Source: Yersinia enterocolitica subsp. enterocolitica
Lineage (GTDB): Bacteria > Pseudomonadota > Gammaproteobacteria > Enterobacterales > Enterobacteriaceae
NCBI RefSeq assembly: GCF_901472495.1
Contig: NZ_LR590469.1
Span: 2,170,001-2,234,000 of the forward strand
DNA length: 64,000 nt
Reading direction: 5' to 3'
This document shows positions 52,847 through 61,918 of this stretch, piece after piece (position 1 is the first letter of the stretch; every line of letters starts with the position of its first letter). Both the position numbers and the translations under genes were made by a program. The notes under the pieces were generated by a model. It was not told the origin of the DNA. It did no database searches and saw only the letters and a list, made by a program, of their open reading frames with translations.

Positions 52847-53125
52847 AGATTTTTGTGTCTGTAGTAGTCACAAGGATATCCGCCTGAAGCCAGAGACAAT
52901 TGGTATACGCTAAGATAGATACCAATGGACGTATACCAATTAAGGGAAGAACCATACATGGCAAGGATAACACGCCCCCTCACCCCCACCGAAGTACAAA
53001 AAGCAAAAACCATCGACAAAGACCTGGCTCTCCATGATGGAGATGGCTTATTTTTGTTAGTCAAAACCACCGGTAAGAAAATTTGGCGCTTCCGCTATCA
53101 GCTTCCTAACAGGAGTAAACACACT
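52847..53125 (+). pseudogene. Integrase 3 remnant with its promoter region
   Basis: From 52849 the DNA tracks the region before and at the start of integrase 2 (38811-39095): GTGTCTGTAGTAGTC, GGATATCCGCCTGA, TTGGTATAC/GTATACCAA sites and an ATG at 52958 encoding MARITRPLTPTEVQKAKTID. Similarity stops abruptly near 53125 after ~56 codons. The frame runs on to a stop at 53188 that overlaps the sulP start. Only the 5' seventh of the integrase is left. Confidence 0.88.
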
Positions 53126-53180
53126 GGTGTCACCCAGCTCCCGGTTAATATTTACTTAAGCATGAATAATAAGAGACTTT

Positions 53181-54686
53181 ATGAATAACACTCATAACCT
53201 TCCTAACCCCGCAGAGTCGAATAATGAATTGCGAGTGTGGCAGGTTTTAAAATCACCAAAACTTATGACCCGTGAATGTCTCGCTGGTGTTGTGACAGCG
53301 TTGGCACTGGTACCGGAAGTTATCTCATTTTCAGTCATTGCAGGAGTCGATCCTAAAGTGAGTTTGATCGCCTCCATCGTCCTTTGCTTCACGCTTTCCA
53401 TCCTTGGAGGCCGACCTGCCATGGTATCCGCGGCGGCGGGTTCGGTTGCTTTGGTGATCGGCCCGATGGTTCACGCACACGGCGTAGAATACATATTGCC
53501 AGCGGTAATTTTGGCTGGGATAGTTCAAATCCTTTTCAGCCTAACAGGCCTGTCGCGCATGATGCGCTATATTCCTCGTTCGGTCATGATAGGCTTCGTT
53601 AATGCGCTCGGTATTCTGATATTTTTTGCTCAGGTACCGCATATTTGGGGCCATTCAAGTCTGGTATGGGTTATGTTTGCCGTTACCCTTATCATTGTTT
53701 TACTGCTCCCGCGCATACTGAAAAGTGTACCCTCACCACTGATAGCCATCATCGTTGTTACCCTGGTAGCTATTCTGATGGGCTATAGATTACCCAATGT
53801 GGGCGACGAAGGAGCAATGAGTGCCGATTTGCCCAGCTTCACTCAGTTACTTGTTCCACTCAACTGGCAAACCTTCCAAATAGTATGGCCCACCGCGTTA
53901 AGTGTCGCTTTCGTCGGTCTGATGGAGTCTTTGTTAACAGCAAAGTTGGTCGATGACATTACCGATACACAATCCAGTAAACGCCGGGAATCCTGGGGTC
54001 TCGGTGTTGGCAACATTCTCGCGGGTTTCTATGGTGGTATCGCGGGTTGTGCAATGATTGGTCAAACTATCGTCAATGTGGAATTAGGCAAAGCACGTAG
54101 CCGGGTATCTACAGTGGCGGCCGCGGTGGTGTTACTGGTATTGGTTACTGGCCTAAGCAAGTTGCTGGCACAAATCCCAATGGTCGTGCTAGCAGGTATC
54201 ATGATGGTTGTCGCGGTGAAAACCGTTAACTGGCACAGCCTGCAACCGGCCACACTTAAACGAATGCCTTGGTCTGAAACGCTGGTGATGGTGTTAACCG
54301 TTCTGGTTACAGTTTGGACCAGCAATCTTGCGTTGGGTGTACTGGCGGGCGTTATTGTTGCCATGATCCTGTTTGCTCGCCGTATCGCGCATGTGATTTA
54401 TGCAGAGCGTACCCTGAGTGATGATGGCAAAAGTGTACGTTATACCGTGCACGGCCCCTTATTTTTTGCCAGCAGTAATGACTTGTTCGAGCACTTCGAC
54501 TATGCGCACGATCCTAAGCGAGTCATCATTGACCTTACACATGCGCAGATTTGGGACGCCTCCACGGTAGCCGCACTGGATGGCATTGAGTATCGCTATC
54601 AAAGATATGGTGCAGAAGTCATTATTGAAGGGTTAGATACGCGCAGCAGTGATTTTTATAGCCGTCTCAGCGGAAATTTGAGGTAA
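53181..54686 (+). CDS. SulP family anion transporter
   Basis: 501 aa with ~10-11 membrane helices (residues ~28-405) and a C-terminal STAS domain (~420-500; VIIDLTHAQIWDASTVAALDG). Conserved N-terminal region LAGVVTALALVPEVISFSVIAG. The substrate may be sulfate, bicarbonate or another anion. Its upstream region is the island junction, so its native promoter may be lost or replaced; the RBS is weak. Confidence 0.85.
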   Translation: MNNTHNLPNPAESNNELRVWQVLKSPKLMTRECLAGVVTALALVPEVISFSVIAGVDPKVSLIASIVLCFTLSILGGRPAMVSAAAGSVALVIGPMVHAHGVEYILPAVILAGIVQILFSLTGLSRMMRYIPRSVMIGFVNALGILIFFAQVPHIWGHSSLVWVMFAVTLIIVLLLPRILKSVPSPLIAIIVVTLVAILMGYRLPNVGDEGAMSADLPSFTQLLVPLNWQTFQIVWPTALSVAFVGLMESLLTAKLVDDITDTQSSKRRESWGLGVGNILAGFYGGIAGCAMIGQTIVNVELGKARSRVSTVAAAVVLLVLVTGLSKLLAQIPMVVLAGIMMVVAVKTVNWHSLQPATLKRMPWSETLVMVLTVLVTVWTSNLALGVLAGVIVAMILFARRIAHVIYAERTLSDDGKSVRYTVHGPLFFASSNDLFEHFDYAHDPKRVIIDLTHAQIWDASTVAALDGIEYRYQRYGAEVIIEGLDTRSSDFYSRLSGNLR

Positions 54687-54701
54687 CGATATTGACCACA
54701 G

Positions 54702-54724
54702 CAGCCCACCTTGGTGGTGGGCTG
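54702..54724. terminator. Terminator between sulP and chbG
   Basis: CAGCCCACC (54702-54710) and GGTGGGCTG (54716-54724) form a 9 bp stem between the convergent genes. Confidence 0.75.
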
Positions 54725-54747
54725 AATTTAACTACATACAATAGTTA

Positions 54748-55509
54748 TCAGCAATCCGAATACGACCCTAATCTATAGCCAAGCTGTTCAATCGATTGCT
54801 TTAATGCTGGCGACGTCAATATTTCCAACTCAGTAAGTCGTGGATAGCAGTAACCGCTGGTCATCAGAATTTTGTCGATAAAGGCCGGGTGACACATCAC
54901 CTCAATGGTATTAATTCCATTTTGATCCGCTTTTGCTAACAACTGCAAAAAAGACTGTTCTGTCAGATTCTCGCCATAAAATCCGGCATCAAACCACTCG
55001 GTGCTACGGGGACTATTCAGCACCATGCCCTGCTGTTGCGCCTCATGGCGATCAATACGTAATGGTAGTGATTTTTCGTGGGCAAAAGATTCAATCAACG
55101 GATAAATCTGAGGCAACATATGGACATGATGATGGCTATCAACATGAGTTGGTGGGCGGCCAAACACAGCGACGAATTTGTTAAATTGCGCAGTCAATTC
55201 TTGGGCAATTTCATCTAAATTTAACTCACCCGCTTCGGCCCGCGCCCATAGCCATTTACCCAATTCACCCTTGGCATCCACCAATGATGGCATGGCAGTT
55301 AAGGGCCGACCGTAAGTCAGAACAAAGTGCATACCTACTGGCAATGCAGGGTTTTGCTTGCTCAGTTCCGCCGCATGATAGATCTCTGCACAATTCATCA
55401 TGGCAGTGGTTGATGAAACAATACCATGCCGAAATGCTTCAATAATTCCGTAATTTTGGCCTTTGCATAGACCAAAATCATCAGCATTAACAATAAGTAA
55501 CTTTTCCAT
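54748..55509 (-). CDS. chbG: Chitooligosaccharide deacetylase ChbG
   Basis: 253 aa YdjC-family carbohydrate deacetylase. NADDFGLCKGQN (~residues 5-16) carries the metal-binding Asp, and THVDSHHHVHMLP (~120-132) the metal His residues. ChbG removes an acetyl group from chitobiose-6-P, creating the inducer recognised by ChbR. Last gene of the chb operon. Confidence 0.93.
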   Translation of the reverse strand: MEKLLIVNADDFGLCKGQNYGIIEAFRHGIVSSTTAMMNCAEIYHAAELSKQNPALPVGMHFVLTYGRPLTAMPSLVDAKGELGKWLWARAEAGELNLDEIAQELTAQFNKFVAVFGRPPTHVDSHHHVHMLPQIYPLIESFAHEKSLPLRIDRHEAQQQGMVLNSPRSTEWFDAGFYGENLTEQSFLQLLAKADQNGINTIEVMCHPAFIDKILMTSGYCYPRLTELEILTSPALKQSIEQLGYRLGSYSDC

Positions 55510-55557
55510 TGAGGGTGCCTTATCGGTCTATTCCGGGAGACAATATCAAACCGGAAA

Positions 55558-56388
55558 CTAATCGGATAATCCGTCTCTGACGCAGTTGAATTTCTTGCGG
55601 TAATTTCCTGGCGTAAAAGAGGTCAATTTCTTGAAGTTTTTGATAAATAACGTGGTATCACTGTATCCCGCTTCGAAAGCAATATCGGAAACAAAATAAT
55701 TCGTCATTTCGAGCTGGGTTTTGGCAAAATTAATTCTGATTTCATTAATAATCTGCATTGGCGTTTTCTGATAATAACGCCGAGTGGCACGAGTCAAGTA
55801 TTCTTGAGTTTTTCCCGACAGCGCAATCATGTTTACCAATGCTTTCTCACCAAACATCGATTTATCATGCATTTTGTCGATACTGTTTTTTAACCACTGC
55901 GGTATGTCATCGTTAGTTTCAGTCTCTTTATAATGGCTGATACGGTTAGTCACATAGAATGTCAGCAGTTCGACCAATTCTGTCAGCTCATCTTCCCTAA
56001 AATGTGGCGCAGAAATAGCTGATTCAATATAAGAAAGAAAATCACCTTTCAGGCGATAAGCCTGCGAAGCCACAATAGGCCGGGAGAGTAAATGAGAATA
56101 GTGCTCTTCAAAGAAAGATTTTCTAATCCCAACGTTTAATATTCGCGTGGCACCAAAATCATAGAAACTTTGATGATGAGAACCCATGGGGATAAAAACA
56201 AAATCGCCACGTTCTAAAAAAACGCGCTTACCATTAATCTCCTGATAACACATGCCAGTTAATATCAGAGTGTATTCATAGTAATCATGTTGGTGTAAGC
56301 CTGTCGCGCTCTCCGTTTTGTTATAAATAAACAGATGGAATTCTTTTCCGTTAAAAAAGTCTTTTTCACGTACTAATCTGACTTCCAT
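55558..56388 (-). CDS. chbR: AraC-family regulator ChbR
   Basis: 276 aa from ATG 56388 with AAGG upstream; a GTG at 56403 is less likely. N-terminal cupin (GLHQHDYYEYTLILTG, ERGDFVFIPMGSHHQSFYDFGATRI in short form) and C-terminal double helix-turn-helix (FVSDIAFEAGYSDTTLFIKNF). Represses the operon, or activates it in the presence of deacetylated chitobiose-6-P. Located between chbA and chbG. Confidence 0.93.
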   Translation of the reverse strand: MEVRLVREKDFFNGKEFHLFIYNKTESATGLHQHDYYEYTLILTGMCYQEINGKRVFLERGDFVFIPMGSHHQSFYDFGATRILNVGIRKSFFEEHYSHLLSRPIVASQAYRLKGDFLSYIESAISAPHFREDELTELVELLTFYVTNRISHYKETETNDDIPQWLKNSIDKMHDKSMFGEKALVNMIALSGKTQEYLTRATRRYYQKTPMQIINEIRINFAKTQLEMTNYFVSDIAFEAGYSDTTLFIKNFKKLTSFTPGNYRKKFNCVRDGLSD

Positions 56389-56439
56389 CTTATTTACCTT
56401 CACTCTCTTATTTTAAAAACCAACAGCCACTTGTATCGA

Positions 56440-56787
56440 TTAGCTTATTTTTTGATGTAATTCAATAAGTTCTGAAATCAACTCTCGGGCTAACATCGCA
56501 TTCATCAAATGATCCTGGGCATGCACTAATACCAACGTGACTCGAGTTTTCCCCTCACCTTGATCGGCTTCAATAAGCTGAGTTTGTACCAGATGCGCTT
56601 CGTTCAATGCCTTGCGCGATTGTGCCATCAGCTCTTCTGCTTGGGTAAAATCGCCTGTTTTGGCATGTTTCAATGCTTTATAGGCCAAACTCCGGGCTTG
56701 CCCTGCGTTGATAATCAACCCCATGACCACATCTTCAAGTTCATCGATAGGTTGCACATCATCAACGATCTTATCTAAATCAAACAT
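56440..56787 (-). CDS. chbA: PTS IIA component, chitobiose
   Basis: 115 aa from ATG 56787. PTS_IIA lactose/cellobiose family, helical bundle; LVLVHAQDHLM holds the phosphorylated His. It passes phosphate from HPr to ChbB. It follows the GH1 gene by 28 nt. Confidence 0.93.
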   Translation of the reverse strand: MFDLDKIVDDVQPIDELEDVVMGLIINAGQARSLAYKALKHAKTGDFTQAEELMAQSRKALNEAHLVQTQLIEADQGEGKTRVTLVLVHAQDHLMNAMLARELISELIELHQKIS

Positions 56788-56815
56788 ACTGTTGCTACTC
56801 CGTAAATTAAAGCCG

Positions 56816-58201
56816 TTAATTAAAGCCGTTTTGCCTTGCAACATCCGCAAACCAATAACCACTTTTCTTTATGACCCGCGATTGATCTGCGATATTCAAT
56901 CGCACTAATCCATAACGATTTTTATAAGCATTAAGCCAAGACCAGCAATCAATAAAAGTCCACAGATGATAGCCTTTACAATTGCAGTCCTCTTGCAAGG
57001 CTCGATGTAACCATTTTAGATGCTCGCGAATGAACTCAATGCGATATTCATCCTCAACCCGGCCTGATGGGGTGATAAATTGCTCTTCGCCCTCAACCCC
57101 CATGCCATTCTCAGAGATATAGCAGGGAATATTGCCATAATTCTGTTTCAGGTCTGTCAGAATGTCATACAACCCTTTTTCATAAATTTCCCAGCCACGA
57201 TGCGGATTAACTTTCCGCCCCGGCATCTCATAAAAGCTAAATAAATCTTCTGGCGTTTTTACCTGCCTCTGAGGGGTTGGAATATCTTTCGCCTTGACTC
57301 TTCTTGGCTGGTAATAGTTAACGCCTAATAAATCAACGACGCCATTAGCAATAAGTTGGCAATCGCCGGGTTCGATCTTGGGTAGCAAGTCATACTCACG
57401 CAACAATGCAATCAGTTCGTCAGGGTAAGTACCTTTAGTGACGGGATCGAGAAAGCTACGATTAAGTAGCAGATCGGCGTGATTTGCAGCCACACTATCG
57501 GGAATACTATCAGAGCGAGGGTACGTTGGGGTGAGGTTCAAAATGATGCCAATATCACCACCCTGCTTCAGTTCCCGATAGTTTTCAACGGCTTTGGCAT
57601 GAGCCAGGACACTATGGTAGGCCACAGTTACCGCTCGGTTAAAATCTACCACACAAGGATAATGTAAGTCGTTCAGATAGCCAGCTTCAACCGGCACCAC
57701 TGGCTCGTTAAAGGTAAACCAGTGTTTTACTCGGTCACCAAACAAGGTAAAGCAGATTTTGGCATAGCGTGCATAAGCATCAACCACCGCACGGCTTTCC
57801 CAACCGCCTTTCTCTTGCATGCACAACGGCATATCAAAATGGTAGAGGTTGATAAATGGCGTGATGCCATTTGCCAGCAAGGCGTCAATGATCGCGTTAT
57901 AAAAGGTGACGGCTTTAGGATTAAGCTCGCCGTCACCGGTTGGGATCAGTCTCGACCATGAAATCGATGTCCTGAAAGTATTATGACCTAATGCTTTTAA
58001 CAGCAATATATCCTGCTGATAATTATCGTAAAAGGTGGAGGTGTTTTCCGGGCCAATTTGGCCATGAAAACGTTCTGGTGCGATGTCATACCAATAATCA
58101 AAGATATTCTGGCTTTTACCATCCCGCAATGACGCCCCTTCAGATTGGGTTGCAGAAGTGGCACTACCCCACCAAAAATTCTCGGGAAATTGATATTTCA
58201 T
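56816..58201 (-). CDS. 6-phospho-beta-glucosidase, GH1 family
   Basis: 461 aa from ATG 58201 (MKYQFPENFWWGSATSATQS). The acid/base glutamate is in TFNEPVVPVEAGY (~residue 165) and the nucleophile in YISENGMGVEG (~365). It hydrolyses phosphorylated beta-glucosides imported by the PTS. E. coli has the unrelated GH4 enzyme ChbF in this operon, so here a GH1 enzyme takes its place between chbC and chbA. Confidence 0.92.
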   Translation of the reverse strand: MKYQFPENFWWGSATSATQSEGASLRDGKSQNIFDYWYDIAPERFHGQIGPENTSTFYDNYQQDILLLKALGHNTFRTSISWSRLIPTGDGELNPKAVTFYNAIIDALLANGITPFINLYHFDMPLCMQEKGGWESRAVVDAYARYAKICFTLFGDRVKHWFTFNEPVVPVEAGYLNDLHYPCVVDFNRAVTVAYHSVLAHAKAVENYRELKQGGDIGIILNLTPTYPRSDSIPDSVAANHADLLLNRSFLDPVTKGTYPDELIALLREYDLLPKIEPGDCQLIANGVVDLLGVNYYQPRRVKAKDIPTPQRQVKTPEDLFSFYEMPGRKVNPHRGWEIYEKGLYDILTDLKQNYGNIPCYISENGMGVEGEEQFITPSGRVEDEYRIEFIREHLKWLHRALQEDCNCKGYHLWTFIDCWSWLNAYKNRYGLVRLNIADQSRVIKKSGYWFADVARQNGFN

Positions 58202-58239
58202 TCCAGCCTCCAACCTCATACGTTAAATGGGTTTTACCA

Positions 58240-59601
58240 TTAGAATTTCAAGCTATCTGCTATTTCTTCTTCGCTTTGAACTTCACTGTCTATCGCGTTT
58301 TGTGCTTTATTGGCAATAATCACAAAGGGTAGATAAATCATTGTGGCAATACCAAGGTTGAACAAACTTAATAGCATCGCCGCAATACTGCCGTTGGTGT
58401 TAAAGAAAGCCCCCAATCCGACAGGCATGGTCCAGGGTGCAATATTGGTGATTGGCGGAATAAAACCGGTGTAATACGCAATTGAAGTGATAATGGCTAA
58501 TACCGGTTGAACCAGGATAAACGGAATAAAGAACAGCGGGTTCATAATAACCGGTAAACCAAACAGAATTGGTTCGTTAATCTGGAAAATACTGGCTGGA
58601 GCGCCCAGTTTTGCCACCTGACGATAATCTTCACGGCGAGAACCAATAAAGATAGCAATAACCAGCCCCAGTGTTGCCCCGGTTCCGCCGAGGAAGATAT
58701 AGGAATCAACAAAAGGTTTGGCCCACATATGGAATTCTTTGCCAGCAGCCAAGGCCGCAGCAACCGAGCCATATTGGGTATATGTCGCCACGTTTTCCAA
58801 TGCAAATGGCATCATAATGCCACTTTCCAATGCAGATAATGCCATCGCACCGTGTATCCCGAAGAACCACAACAGTGAAGAGCACATCACATACACCCAA
58901 CCTACAACACTGCCCATCTTAGAGAGCGGAGCTGAAATGGTGTCCATAATGATCTGATGGAAGTTGGTGCCATGCAATCCAAGGGCATAGGCAATCACCC
59001 CCATGATGGACAGAATGATAAAACCAGGAATCAGTGCAGAGAAAGAACGAGAAACGGAAGTCGGGACACTGTCTGGCAGGCGGATAACCCAGTTACGGCG
59101 CACGATAAAGGCGAAGACCTCTGCCACCACCAAGCCGATAATAATACCGGATATAATATTTGCACCACCTAACCAGTTGGCACCTACCGCATAGGCATCG
59201 CCAACACTGTATGGGGTCACGGTCATAAAGGCAGCAATCGCCAGCAGTGCTGAAGCCAGCGGATCGACTCTTTTCTCTTCAGCCAGAGCCATACTGATAA
59301 AGAATGGCGTCATTAACGACATGATACCGAGAGTACCGTTGTAAACGTTGCCGCCTATCGCTTTAAAACCATTGAGCGTGGTGATGGTATCGGCGTCTAA
59401 CCGAACACCCATCGAGAAAAAGAATGACCCTTCACCAAAACTCAAGAAAACGTTATTGATAAGTACAAACATAGCACCCGTCAGGGTTAGCGGCATCAGC
59501 CGAATGAATCCATTCTTGATGGCATTAATATGTTGCTGTTTGCCAATTTTAATGGCGAAGGGCAATATGGCCCTTTCCAGAGAATTAATAAATGCGCTCA
59601 C
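58240..59601 (-). CDS. chbC: PTS IIC component, chitobiose
   Basis: 453 aa, ~10 membrane helices. The substrate-site region FQINEPILFGLPVIMNP (~residues 340-356) is the IIC signature. Imports and phosphorylates N,N'-diacetylchitobiose or cellobiose-like sugars. 10 nt after chbB. Confidence 0.95.
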   Translation of the reverse strand: MSAFINSLERAILPFAIKIGKQQHINAIKNGFIRLMPLTLTGAMFVLINNVFLSFGEGSFFFSMGVRLDADTITTLNGFKAIGGNVYNGTLGIMSLMTPFFISMALAEEKRVDPLASALLAIAAFMTVTPYSVGDAYAVGANWLGGANIISGIIIGLVVAEVFAFIVRRNWVIRLPDSVPTSVSRSFSALIPGFIILSIMGVIAYALGLHGTNFHQIIMDTISAPLSKMGSVVGWVYVMCSSLLWFFGIHGAMALSALESGIMMPFALENVATYTQYGSVAAALAAGKEFHMWAKPFVDSYIFLGGTGATLGLVIAIFIGSRREDYRQVAKLGAPASIFQINEPILFGLPVIMNPLFFIPFILVQPVLAIITSIAYYTGFIPPITNIAPWTMPVGLGAFFNTNGSIAAMLLSLFNLGIATMIYLPFVIIANKAQNAIDSEVQSEEEIADSLKF

Positions 59602-59611
59602 AGTGCTCCCC

Positions 59612-59929
59612 TTATTGTTTTGCTTTTTTTATTGCGGCAACAGCAGCTTTTAATACCCCTAAACCATCGACCTTGCCGTACAGGATAGAATCAATCACTT
59701 CGACGGGTTTGTTAGGGAACATTTTGGTGACTTCAGGCAACATATAAGCAATCTGTGGCCCTAAGAGGATCACATCGGCTTCAATCCCATGCTGCGCGGC
59801 CAGTGCTTCCGGGTAAGCATTGATAATCACTGGCACTTCATACTTCTCTGCTTGTACTTTCATTTTGGAAACCAGTAATGAGGTAGACATACCGGCAGAA
59901 CAAAATAGATAAATTTTTTTCTTTTCCAT
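59612..59929 (-). CDS. chbB: PTS IIB component, chitobiose
   Basis: 105 aa from ATG 59929 (MEKKKIYLFCSAGMSTSLLV). The phosphorylated Cys is residue 10 in the CSAGMSTS loop. First gene of chbB-chbC-GH1-chbA-chbR-chbG. Confidence 0.95.
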   Translation of the reverse strand: MEKKKIYLFCSAGMSTSLLVSKMKVQAEKYEVPVIINAYPEALAAQHGIEADVILLGPQIAYMLPEVTKMFPNKPVEVIDSILYGKVDGLGVLKAAVAAIKKAKQ

Positions 59930-60503
59930 ACCCAACACCTTTTGATGTTCAAAAGACACAAGTTATTCATATGCCAGTACAATGGTGAATTCCCTTTACC
60001 TGTACTTTATCGTGCCCCTTGCCCAGCCCCATTGTTTCTGGTTGTCGGCAGTATACGGAGTTGACAGCCAATCCAGTAATTCAAGCATAGCAATAATCGT
60101 CTAATATTGACTTTTCACATTGATAGCCTTCACATTTCTCAGTTATTACAATGTGATGGTTATCGCAAAATGGTTATTTTTTTGCTCGGCGAATTAAGTT
60201 TAATTCATTTTATTTCATATAGTTAGTTATTATTAGCTGATTTTGGCATAGCGAGGCACTACGATAAAATCGATTGAAATCGATAAAAGAATAAATTAGG
60301 AAATCTTATTGGTTTGATAATCGTTTCATCCAAACTTTCTCACTTTTTCGGCAGGTTCAGCGCAACAGCTTTATTCGTGAAGCGAAGAGCATGGCCGCCA
60401 TCCTCCCCATACGGCCAATACGCAGTTCTTTAGGGGAAAAAATAGCCGATTCCGACTTAATACTCTAAAGTTAACAGGTGCTTGCCTATTTATGGAGTGA
60501 CTA
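59930..60503. other. chb / yliI divergent regulatory region
   Basis: 574 nt AT-rich region with a candidate CRP site. It should contain the ChbR and NagC sites known for this operon in E. coli, but I could not identify them with confidence. No gene seen. Confidence 0.6.
60152..60167 (-). promoter_or_regulatory. Candidate CRP site of the chb operon
   Basis: TGTGATGGTTATCGCA matches TGTGA-N6-TCACA at 9 of 10 positions, 223 nt upstream of chbB. Consistent with catabolite control of a PTS operon. Confidence 0.55.
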
Positions 60504-61667
60504 ATGACGTTATTCGAAAATAAAACACCAGCCTCTCGACTGCATTTTCAACTATTAAAATTACTTTTGCTGAGTGTGTTTGTCTCGGCATCCGCTATCG
60601 CCGCCCCAGCCCCCACAGTGACAGTAACTGAGCTACAAGATGGGTTGGATCACCCCTGGTCACTGGCATTTCTACCGGATAATGGGGGGATTTTGATCAC
60701 CGAACGTTCCGGGAAACTTCGGTTATGGCAACAGGGAAAACCGTTGTCAGAACCCTTAAAAGGCGTGCCTGCGGTTTATGCTAAGGGGCAAGGTGGCTTA
60801 TTGGAAGTCGCATTATCACCTAAATTTGCCCAAGACAGGCGCGTCTACCTCAGTTTTGCTGAAGAGGGAAAGGACGGAAAAGCCGGTACTGCGGTGGGCT
60901 ATGGTCGCCTTAATCCGCAAGGCACAGCTGTTGAGAACTTCACGGTTTTCTTCCGCCAACAGCCCAAGTTATCAACCGGCAACCATTTTGGCGGCAAATT
61001 AGCTTTTGATAAGCAAGGGGATCTTTTTATCACTTTGGGTGAGAATAATCAGCGCCTGACCGCTCAGGATCTGAGCTTGCACCAGGGTAAAATTGTGCGT
61101 CTAACCCCTGATGGTAAAGTGCCGAAAGATAATCCCTTTGCCAATCAGTCACCGGCAAGACCCGAAATTTGGTCTTATGGCCACCGTAATCCACAAGGGT
61201 TGGCGCTTAATCCATGGAGTGGCGTGATGTGGTCCAATGAACATGGGCCGAAAGGCGGCGATGAAATAAACATCCCAATAGCGGGAAAAAACTACGGCTG
61301 GCCACTGGCAACACAGGGAGTGAACTATTCCGGTTTGCCGATCCCTGAAGCGAAAGGTACTCATGTCGATGGGACTGAACAGCCTGCCTATTACTGGGAA
61401 AAATCACCAGGTATCAGTGGGATGGCATTTTATGATGCCGACCGATTCCCTGCCTGGCAGCATTCACTGTTTATCGGTGCATTAGCGCAAAAAGAGTTAA
61501 TTCGTTTACAACTGGATGGCGATAAAGTCATGACTGAGGAGCGCCTGTTGGGTGATCGTGGCGAAAGAATCCGCGATGTACGCATCGGGCCTGACGGCTA
61601 TGTTTATCTGTTGACGGACGAGAGCGACGGTAAGCTACTCAAAGTCGGTCTTGCGACTAACAATTAG
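60504..61667 (+). CDS. yliI: PQQ-dependent soluble aldose dehydrogenase
   Basis: 387 aa with signal peptide (LLKLLLLSVFVSASAIA, cleaved near residue 34-36). GSDH/six-bladed propeller family: LDHPWSLAFLPD, TGNHFGGKLAFD, WSYGHRNPQGLALNP and EHGPKGGDEIN are conserved. It oxidises aldose sugars in the periplasm when PQQ is supplied. Divergent from the chb operon. Confidence 0.9.
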   Translation: MTLFENKTPASRLHFQLLKLLLLSVFVSASAIAAPAPTVTVTELQDGLDHPWSLAFLPDNGGILITERSGKLRLWQQGKPLSEPLKGVPAVYAKGQGGLLEVALSPKFAQDRRVYLSFAEEGKDGKAGTAVGYGRLNPQGTAVENFTVFFRQQPKLSTGNHFGGKLAFDKQGDLFITLGENNQRLTAQDLSLHQGKIVRLTPDGKVPKDNPFANQSPARPEIWSYGHRNPQGLALNPWSGVMWSNEHGPKGGDEINIPIAGKNYGWPLATQGVNYSGLPIPEAKGTHVDGTEQPAYYWEKSPGISGMAFYDADRFPAWQHSLFIGALAQKELIRLQLDGDKVMTEERLLGDRGERIRDVRIGPDGYVYLLTDESDGKLLKVGLATNN

Positions 61668-61695
61668 CTTAGTGGCCACAAATTTCCAAAGAAAA

Positions 61696-61883
61696 AGCCG
61701 GATAATATTCCGGCTCAGACTGCTGACAAAATTAATAAGCGGGGAAATGTGCCGAATGGGTTCCTATTTATTTAAAATACAAGTGGCGTAAGCCGTCGGA
61801 GCGCCCATCGGTGCAGTCGCCCCGCCACTCTCGGTGCGACAAAATGGGTTTGTCATTAACCTCAGCCGGATAATATTCCGGCT
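61696..61883. repeat. MITE-like repeat inside the yliI terminator
   Basis: AGCCGGATAATATTCCGGCT, a perfect terminator stem, is duplicated at 61696-61715 and 61864-61883, the second copy running into TTTTTT. The 148 nt between begin CAGACTGCTGACAAA and end TTTGTCATTAACCTC, the same ends as the 14056-14223 repeat in opposite orientation, but the interior (AGTGGCG/CGCCACT palindrome) differs. Confidence 0.75.
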
Positions 61884-61918
61884 TTTTTATTATCACTGAC
61901 GAAGCTTATCTTGGCAGA

